Positions 56,062 to 64,000 of a stretch of DNA of 64,000 nt are shown here, one piece after another. Source of the DNA: Pogonophryne albipinna (lineage: Eukaryota > Chordata > Actinopteri > Perciformes > Artedidraconidae); assembly GCA_028583405.1 (NCBI GenBank), contig CM053252.1, positions 37,254,740 to 37,318,739 on the forward strand, given 5' to 3'. The notes below the pieces were generated by a model. It made no database searches. It was not told the origin of the DNA and was given only the letters and a program-made list of their open reading frames with translations. Each line of letters starts with the position of its first letter. Positions within the stretch are counted from its first letter, which is position 1. The position numbers and the translations under genes were made by a program.

Positions 56062-56995
56062 CAGGGGTGGGGAACCTCCGGCCTCCGGGCCGTATACGGA
56101 CTGCGAGACCTTTTGGTACGGCCCTCGAGGTAATTTATAAACACACGCAAAAAAGAAAAAAATTAAAGAAATCTCGACCGCAAAATAATTAAACAAGCGA
56201 GTGCCTGTTTTTCCTGACCAAGCTCAGGGTCCTTGAACACCACACGAGCCTAACGTGTCATCACGTGGTATATGTCTCGTCTTTCTATGAGGTGTGATTT
56301 GTGCCAAAGAACGAACTCACTGAGCAGCCAATCGTGTCGATCGTCGCCTACCATGCCGTGAACTAGGCCGCGAGAGAAGTAACGTGACACTCTCGTCGCC
56401 ACCCCTCTCGTCTGAGAAGCTACGTGACGTCTGCGTCTGAAGTTACTTTACTTTGGTAGTTATCACCAAATAACCCAGTAATGTTACAGCTTTTATTTCA
56501 ATGTAGTTTTGGTATTCAAATAATGTTACACCTCTTGTATGCCCTGAACGCAAAAACAACCACAGACAAGAATACATATTTTTAATTATCAAAATGATAA
56601 CAAAGGCTGAAAAAACAGTAGAAGCCTGTCTTCCCTTGTTCTGCAGGAGAAAACGCCACTGTGTATCACCAAGTTTTCATAGTTTTGTGTGTAAAATAGA
56701 TCGCTGCAGTGAACACGACTTTATGTATTTGTTTATGGTTTATTTGATATGGAGGGATGCAGTAGAAGTTCAGAGAAGAAGCAACCCCTATATATTGTTT
56801 ATTTTATTTCGTTTCATGTTGGCCCCATGGCAGCGGCAAATATAGAGTTAATGTGCGGAGATTATAATGTCCCGTTGACTAAAATATGTATTGTTTTATG
56901 ATGTTTAGTTGACAAAATAGTCACTGTGCTACATTTTGCTGCACTCAAGCATACATCTGAAGACAAGAGTTGTGTCCCCCTTTGGCCACAAGGGG
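56062..56995. mobile_element. hAT-like left end, copy 2
   Basis: Duplicate of 47500-48433, with the same terminus CAGGGGTGGGGAACCT and no partner end. Confidence 0.4.
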
Positions 56996-57041
56996 GAGTA
57001 TATATATATATATATATATATATTAATATATATATATATTA

Positions 57042-58585
57042 GTGCTGTCAAAATTATCGCGTTAACGGCGGTAATTAATTTTTTGAATTAATTGCGTTAA
57101 AATATTTAACGCATTTAACGCATGTGCAGAATGGCCCGTCCCATACATCCCACCAGTGGCAGCGCCAGGGTATGGCTGGGGTAGGCTACACCCATACCAA
57201 GAAATGGCTTAGCCCCACCATGAAAAATGATGTTAAAGTAAGCAAAATAAAGTCTGCCAACTCGCGCGGAGTAAATTGCACAGACAGCAGTTAGTAAGAT
57301 TGATTTCAGTAGCCACTTGTCTGGAAATACCGAAGACCAGAAACGGTTTTGAAAACTTTTGTCACGTAGTGATCGTCTTCTCAATAGAACATCTTTGATA
57401 ATGTCGGTGTTGTTGCAGGAAGTCCCGACGGAGAATACTTTTGCTGTAGTACAGGCATACTTGCCAACCCTCCCGATTTTCGCGGGAGACTCCCGATTTC
57501 ATTGCCCTCTCCCAGTTTCCTCCCGGGTTCATATTTCTCCCACATTTCTCCCGATTTCTGACAAAATCAGATTTACTCAGGACTGTTTCCACTCGGACTG
57601 TAATACAGCTACACCATTGTTTGGTTTCCATGGTAGCGCGTCTCTTTAGTAGCGCGCACAACTCAAAGTCTGAGAGGGTGAGGAAGATTGTCACAGAAAA
57701 CTGAACAAGAATCGACAACACGACCCTCTGCTCACTCCTTTCCTGTAAAATACAGGTCCAGCCCACACACATGCTCCATCAAGGATGGTGCTACAGGCCG
57801 CAAGGCAGTGCACTTACCCCTACAATAAGCATGTTAATGTTAATCTAATACAGCTCCGGCGATGATCCACTAGCACCCCCCCCCATCACGGTGGTTTGGT
57901 AATGCTCCCGATTTCTGAGGTCTCAAGGTTGGCAAGTATGAGTACAGGGGTGCACATAACTGGTACGCAGGTTATGTGCGTAATCTGAAACTTGTGTCAC
58001 AAAGCGCATTTGCATACCGACGTACTTGTGAAGCTTTTCCAGAAGGCGGTTAGATCACCGGACGACAGAGTCGGTCTCCGTGTGCACAGACAGGGCTGCT
58101 GTTAACGTCGGTCTGTACAACGGAATTGTGCCAAAACTACGCCAACCAGCTGCGGAGGGAGACTCCCCCACCCCCCCCTTCACTGGAGAACTGCGCTAAA
58201 ACAGCTGATCACAACGTTCACACTCTGTGGTCACGAAGTACTCCACTAGCCGCCGCCGCCGCCGCCCCCCCCCCTCTGTCGACTTTCCTGAAGTACTCCC
58301 CCGTTGATAGAAATCAACACGTAATGAATTAAGACCCCACGGTTTGATGATTGATAGGTGTGTGGGTTGTCTTTCATTTTGACACGCAGAAAAATGTTAT
58401 AATAAACATAGATACTGTATGTTAAATGGATATATCCGCCTTCTTTCATTTATCTTTCCATTCCCACAACAATATTCGTAAAGAAATGGCATATTTTGGA
58501 CATAGTTCGAATGGTGATTAATCATGATTAATTAATTTTTAAGCTGTGATTAATCTGATTAAAAAATGTAATCGTTTGACAGCCC
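57042..58585. mobile_element. TA-flanked TIR element with nested insertions, copy 2
   Basis: Duplicate of 48480-50023, including the partial hAT (57154-58394). Differences from copy 1 are at 57255 (T) and 57542 (A). Confidence 0.65.
57456..57940. mobile_element. 485-bp hAT MITE, copy 2
   Basis: Duplicate of 48894-49378, with the same 8-bp AGTACAGG flanks. Confidence 0.92.
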
Positions 58586-58822
58586 TAATATATATATATA
58601 TATATACAGTGGGGCAAAAAAGTATTTAGTCAGCCACCAATTGTGCAAGTTCTCCCACTTAAAAAGATGAGAGAGGCCTGTAATCTTCATCCTAGGTATA
58701 CCTCAACTATGAGAGACAGAATGGGGGGAAAGAATCCAGAAAATCACATTGTCTGATTTTTAAAGAATTTATTTGCAAATTATGGTGGAAAATAAGTATT
58801 TGGTCGATAACAAAAGTTCATC

Positions 58823-60200
58823 TCAATACTTTGTTATATACCCTTTGTTGGCAATGACAGAGGTCAAACGTTTTCTGTAAGTCTTCACAAGGTTTTCACA
58901 CACTGTTGCTGGTATTTTGGCCCATTCCTCCATGCAGATCTCCTCTAGAGCAGTGATGTTTTGGGGCTGTCGCTGGGCAACACGGACTTTCAACTCCCTC
59001 CAAAGATTTTCTATGGTTTTGAGATCTGGAGACTGGCTAGGCCACTCCAGGACCTTGAAATGCTTCTTACGAAGCCACTCCTTCGTTGCCCGGGCGGTGT
59101 GTTTGGGATCATTGTCATGCTGAAAGACCCAGCCATGTTTCATCTTCAATGCCCTTGCTGATGGAAGGAGGTTGTCACTCAAAATCTCACGATACATGGC
59201 CCCATTCATTCTTTCCTTTACACGGATCAGTCGTCCTGTTCCCTTTGCAGAAAAACAGCCCCAAAGCATGATGTTTCCACCCCCATGTTTCACAGTAGGT
59301 ATGGTGTTCTTTGGATGCAACTCAGCATTCTTTCTCCTCCAAACACGTCTAGTTGAGTTTTTACCAAAAAGTTCTATTTTGGTTTCATCTGACCATATGA
59401 CATTCTCCCAATCCTCTTCTGGTTCATCTAAATCAGTGCTTCTCAAAGTGTGGTCCGCGGACCACTGGTGGTCCGTGAGCGCCCCCTAGTGGTCCGTGAA
59501 TATATTGGTAACATTTCACATTTGAAATAAGTTTATTTATTTAAGTTTTCCGCACTCTTGCAGGAATATCTCCGCAATGGAGCTAGCTTAAGTTTCACTT
59601 TCAATTGCATGATATAGCCCAGATAAACACCGTCATCACACATGTGGCCACTTGTTTGTACCATTTTCAGGCAATTTGTAAAAAACGATGTGTTTTTGGA
59701 TATTTGTGGAGTTAGGTGGTCCGCGAGTGTTTTTTTATTGGTTAAGTGGTCCTTGGTATGAAAAAGTTTGAGAAACACTGATCTAAATGCTCTCTAGCAA
59801 ACTTCAGACGGGCCTGGACATGTACTGGCTTAAGCAGGGGGACACGTCTGGCACTGCAGGATTTGAGTCCCTGGCGGCGTAGTGTGTTATTGATGGTAGC
59901 CTTTGTTACTTTGGTCCCAGCTCTCTGCAGGTCATTGACTAGGTCCCCCCGTGTGGTTCTGGGATTTTTGCTCACCGTTCTTGTGATCATTTTGACCCTA
60001 CGGGGTGAGATCTTGCGTGGAGCCCCAGATCGAGGGAGATTATCAGTGGTCTTGTATGTCTTCCATTTTCTAATAATTGCTCCCACAGTTGATTTCTTCA
60101 CACCAAGCTGCTTACCTATTGCAGATTCAGTCTTCCCAGCCTGATGCAGGTCTACAATGTTGTTTCTGGTGTCCTTTGACAGCTCTTTGGTCTTGGCCAT
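58823..60200 (-). pseudogene. Tc1 transposase, split by a hAT MITE, otherwise open
   Basis: The frame starts at ATG 60200 ([20 protein letters not shown]). It contains a paired-like DNA-binding region with two helix-turn-helix units ([37 protein letters not shown]) and a GRPR-like linker ([12 protein letters not shown]). After ...AREHLD (~residue 140) it is cut by the MITE and resumes with [16 protein letters not shown]. The DDE triad is visible as [15 protein letters not shown] and IENLWRELK, a DD34E arrangement. Excluding the insert and one 8-bp repeat gives about 340 codons to the stop at 58823, the normal Tc1 length, with no other stop. The copy is inactive because of the insertion. Confidence 0.92.
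59434..59780. mobile_element. 347-bp hAT MITE inside the Tc1 transposase
   Basis: The ends CAGTGCTTCTCAAA and TTTGAGAAACACTG are inverted repeats, with the perfect 8-bp duplication ATCTAAAT at 59426-59433 and 59781-59788. The interior has repeated GTGGTCCG/CGGACCAC motifs. No coding sequence. Confidence 0.95.
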
Positions 60201-60802
60201 AGTGGAGTTTGGAGTGTGACTGTTTGAGGTTGTGGACAGGTGTCTTTTATACTGATAACGAGTTCAAACAGGTGCCATTAATACATTTAACAAGTGGAGG
60301 ACAGAGAAGGCTCTTAAAGAAGAAGTTACAGGTCTGTGAGAGCCAGAAATCTTGTTTGTTTGTAGGTGACCAAATACTTATTTTACCAAGGAATTTACCA
60401 ATTAATTCATTAAAAATCCTACAATGTGAGTTCCTGGATTCTTTCCCCCCATTCTGTCTCTCGTAGTTGAAGTGTACCTAGGATGAAAATTACAGGCCTC
60501 TCGCATCTTTTTAAGTGGGAGAACTTGCACAATTGGTGGCTGACTAAATACTTGTTTGCCCCACTGTGTATATATATATATATATATATATATTGTATAA
60601 TATATATATTTTGTATAGATGTTGCAACTATACAGAGCTTTGGCAATACTATAACTGAGGTCATGCTAATAAAGCTATTGAATTAAATTGAGTATACCTT
60701 TAAGTGAGCTGTCAGGAGGAAACTGTCACAATTCTCATGTTATGTCACGTTTTTAGTTTTGTATGTCTAGGTTTGGATTAATTTTGCTGTTCGGTTCTCC
60801 CT

Positions 60803-62011
<1,209 letters not shown>

Positions 62012-62048
62012 CCTGTCTCCCTTCTGTATTGTCTGGTCCCTCTCTCTA

Positions 62049-62810
62049 GCCTCATCCCAATACCCCTCCTCGACTCCTCCTTTCCCTCACTCGCGTCCCT
62101 TCCTTGCATCTTAGCTCCGCCTCCGTAAGATGCGAGCGAGAGACACGAGGAGGTGACGCAAGGACAGAGGAGTCCTCAGGTATTAATTGGGACGTCCTCG
62201 TTCACTCAAACGTCACTCTTAAACGACGTCTGTTAATGATGACATGTGCACAGCTGTATCCCCTCTCATCGGGCTTAACTGAATAACCCCTTAGAACCGG
62301 CCCATTTCTGGTTAAATATTTATTTAAATGAATGAATCTTTCTCTTGTTAGTCAAGGAATTCAATGTATGATGGTTGGTCCTGCTTTTGTGTTCCGTTTT
62401 GGTGTAAAATGTAGCCTACATTTAAATAAAAATATAATTATAGTAATGTGAAGCCTTTTAGAAATTAATTGCACATAATAATTCCCACGGAGCTGTGAGC
62501 ACTTATACATTTATGTGACGCTTTTCCACTCATCTTCCAGTTGTCGGTTTTCCTCTGTTGAAATGGACCAGCTGTGAAGGTGGGGGCGGGGCTTTTATAT
62601 GCGAGTGGTGAAAACACTTCCGCGTAGACTGCTCGCGTGTATCCTCCCTTTCGTCTCCTCCTGCACCCCTCCTCCCTCACCCCTCCTCGACTCCTCCGTG
62701 TGCATTTCAGCTATTGGGACGTCCTTCAAAATGGCGTGTCTTGATCGATTTCCGGGTCAAGTCCCGGAGGAGGGGAAGAGAGGAGTCAAGGAGGGGTATT
62801 GGGATGAGGC
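62049..62810. mobile_element. Second, related TIR element inside the LTR
   Basis: The left end GCCTCATCCCAATACCCC and its complement at the right end form an inverted repeat of about 30 bp with one mismatch, again containing CCCCTCCTyGACTCCT. The 762-bp interior has no supported coding sequence. It shares the CCCCTCCTCGACTCCT core with the element at 60803-62011, so both belong to related families. Confidence 0.6.
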
Positions 62811-63180
62811 TTCTGTGTTTTTCCTCCCTGTCGTTAGTTTCCCTGGTGTGTCTAATTGTCTGATTGTGAACACCTGTTGCCCTTGTGTTTCTCCTCCCCT
62901 GCCCGGCTGTTTCTCGTCTCGTGATTACCCCTCCCTGTATTTAGTCTTGTCTCTTCCTGTGTTCAGTGTTGGTTCGTCTTGTGTTGGTGACTGAGTTCAC
63001 CGGTGAGTGTTCTGTTTTGTCCAAGTTATTATTTTATCCTTGAAATAAAGGTTAATCAGAGTTATCTGCATTTGGGTCCTGCTTCCTTCACTCAACCGTA
63101 ACAGTACGAACCAACCGAGATGGACCCAGCAGATGATCCATTTGAGGTGGAACTGCATCAATTTACCTATTCTTTGGCTT

Positions 63181-63362
63181 TCTGCTATGGTAGGTGGAGG
63201 GGAGCGTCCAGTGTTGAGCAGAAAGAGGCTGCTCAGGCAGAGGCGCACCAGATAGCAAAAGAGAAACCATGTCTGCTATGGTAGGTGGAGGGGAGCGTCC
63301 AGTGTTGAGCAGAAAGAGGCTGCTCAGGCAGAGGCGCACCAGATAGCAAAAGAGAAACCATG
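63181..63362. repeat. 91-bp perfect tandem duplication in gag
   Basis: Two adjacent copies starting TCTGCTATGGTAGGTGG at 63181 and 63272. The period is 91 bp and the repeat shifts the gag reading frame. Confidence 0.95.
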
Positions 63363-63620
63363 TCTTGTGAAGTTCTTACCTGGCTGGATGATGGATATCA
63401 TATCCTCCCGACATGTGTTTCCCGGCCTGCTAGCCCCCTGCCTCCCAATTCTCAAACGGACACCATACGTCTTGGCGTGTTCCGTCTGGAGTCAACCTCT
63501 GCTTCTTCCCCAGTTCCTGCTCCTGTCCAGGAGCCGTTCTCTGGAACTCGTCTGGCTTTTGGAGGTCCACGGAGCCTCCAAAAGGCTCCTAAGAGAAGGA
63601 GTCGCAAGTCCAGACTAGCA

Positions 63621-63770
63621 GCCCGAGACCCCCTCCATGGACTCTGCCTTTCCCCCGGGCTGTCTGCCCGAGACCCCCACCATGGACTCTGCTTTGCCCC
63701 CTGGCCGTCCCCCCGAGACCCCCACCTTGGACTTTGCCTTGCCCCCGGGCCCCCCTTCTCGGCTTCTGCC
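63621..63770. repeat. 45-bp GC-rich minisatellite
   Basis: Units begin (g/c)CCCGAGACCCCC at 63621, 63666 and 63711, followed by a degenerate fourth. The 45-bp period keeps an open frame of 15-residue repeats. Confidence 0.85.
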
Positions 63771-63934
63771 TTGCCCCCGGGCCGTCAGCCCGAGATCCCT
63801 TCCGGGCCCTCCGCTGTGCTCCTGGGCTGTAATTCTTTTCCAATTACAGTATATTTATTTAAAGAGAGTAACTCAATTGTGATATCAGTTTAATCAGTAA
63901 TGTGTGTATAGTGTATGGGTGTGTGATGTGTCAG

Positions 63935-64000
63935 CAGGGCCGGACTGGGACCATAGGTCAGGCCGGGATTTATACACCCAGCCTGGCCATACCAGTTTTT
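63935..64000. mobile_element. Possible left end of another hAT-type element at the window edge
   Basis: CAGGGCCGGACTGGGACCAT resembles hAT termini that are common in fish genomes. The window ends 66 bp later, so neither the extent nor a target duplication can be checked. Confidence 0.3.

Larger units (their letters stand above)
50503..59068. repeat. Tandem duplication, copy 2
   Basis: Copy 2 carries every feature of copy 1 shifted by 8562. Its right edge runs on into the intact remainder of a Tc1 element, whereas copy 1 ends with that Tc1 truncated. Copy 2 is therefore the one that keeps the original right flank. The two extra open frames spanning the junction near 50355-50836 are artefacts of joining Tc1 and hAT sequence. 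Confidence 0.95.
58605..60568 (-). mobile_element. Complete Tc1-like transposon with an inserted hAT MITE
   Basis: Long near-perfect inverted ends (ACAGTGGGGC..., 'gccaccaattgtgcaagttc', 'cccacttaaaaagat') lie between TA dinucleotides at 58603-58604 and 60569-60570. The 1964-bp length becomes about 1.61 kb without the nested hAT (59434-59780), the usual size for a fish Tc1. The transposase gene is on the minus strand. AT repeats adjoin both sides. Confidence 0.93.
63120..63892 (+). pseudogene. Damaged gag start of the Ty3-like retrotransposon
   Basis: An ATG 16 bp after the LTR end opens a frame beginning MDPADDPFEVELHQF. It is broken at CLLW-stop by a 91-bp tandem duplication (63181-63271 and 63272-63362) that is not a multiple of three. 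Downstream, another frame encodes a proline/arginine-rich region with about three 15-residue repeats of the type ARDPHHGLCFAPWPS (63621-63755). This matches the low-complexity spacer seen in some fish Ty3-like gag genes (inference). No capsid motif, protease or polymerase follows, so the element is truncated near 63.85 kb. Confidence 0.5.

Overview
The window looks like non-coding, transposon-dense chromosome from a teleost fish. I base this on the mix of Tc1, hAT, Kolobok-like TTAA elements, Ty3-like LTRs and LINEs, on four very long (CA/GT)n microsatellites, and on the intron-bearing gene fragments. I found no intact host gene, rRNA, tRNA, CRISPR array or bacterial feature. Almost everything that can be recognised is a mobile element, often inserted inside another one, and many insertions can be read to the base from their target-site duplications (TSDs).

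Layout. 0-9 kb: a zinc-ribbon exon, a decayed HECT-like fragment, a foldback element (4.68-5.07 kb), a solo LTR (6.72-7.55 kb) and a CA repeat. 9.2-11 kb: a hAT element inside a hAT element. 11.5-15.1 kb: a small TIR element, a TG repeat and a deleted Tc1 copy. 16.1-21.2 kb: a 5 kb foldback element with ~170-bp inverted ends that has swallowed a TTAA element, a 'CCTCC' element and a LINE tail. 21.6-27.2 kb: a LINE split by a TTAA element, itself split by a hAT element carrying a TTF/ZMYM-like zinc-finger fragment.

28.6-37.7 kb is the most interesting region. A 9.1 kb Kolobok-type element, bounded by TTAA, carries a spliced THAP-domain transposase gene on the + strand. On the - strand it carries a second, convergent four-exon gene for a P2X7-cytoplasmic-domain-like protein. 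The two coding regions overlap tail to tail by 20 bp. A 3.7 kb, nearly complete hAT element with its own two-exon transposase gene sits inside transposase exon 6. Its 8-bp TSD shows that the exon was continuous before the insertion.

38.4-43.2 kb: a hAT element, then an L2-like LINE interrupted by nested hAT elements. 41,941-59,068: an 8,562-bp unit repeated in tandem with only five base differences seen. Its junction lies inside a Tc1 element and a hAT element and shows 4-bp microhomology. Each unit holds a TTAA element with a solo LTR inside, a 725-codon endonuclease/reverse-transcriptase LINE, and a TA-flanked TIR element with further nested elements. 58.6-60.6 kb: a complete Tc1 element whose transposase is broken only by a 347-bp hAT insertion. 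60.7-63.9 kb: the 5' end of a Ty3-like retrotransposon, with an LTR carrying two nested elements and a GT repeat, and a damaged gag start.

Functionally these are competing selfish elements. Every transposase or reverse transcriptase gene seen has at least one lesion, so none is predicted to be active from this locus. The stacking order still gives a clear relative chronology.
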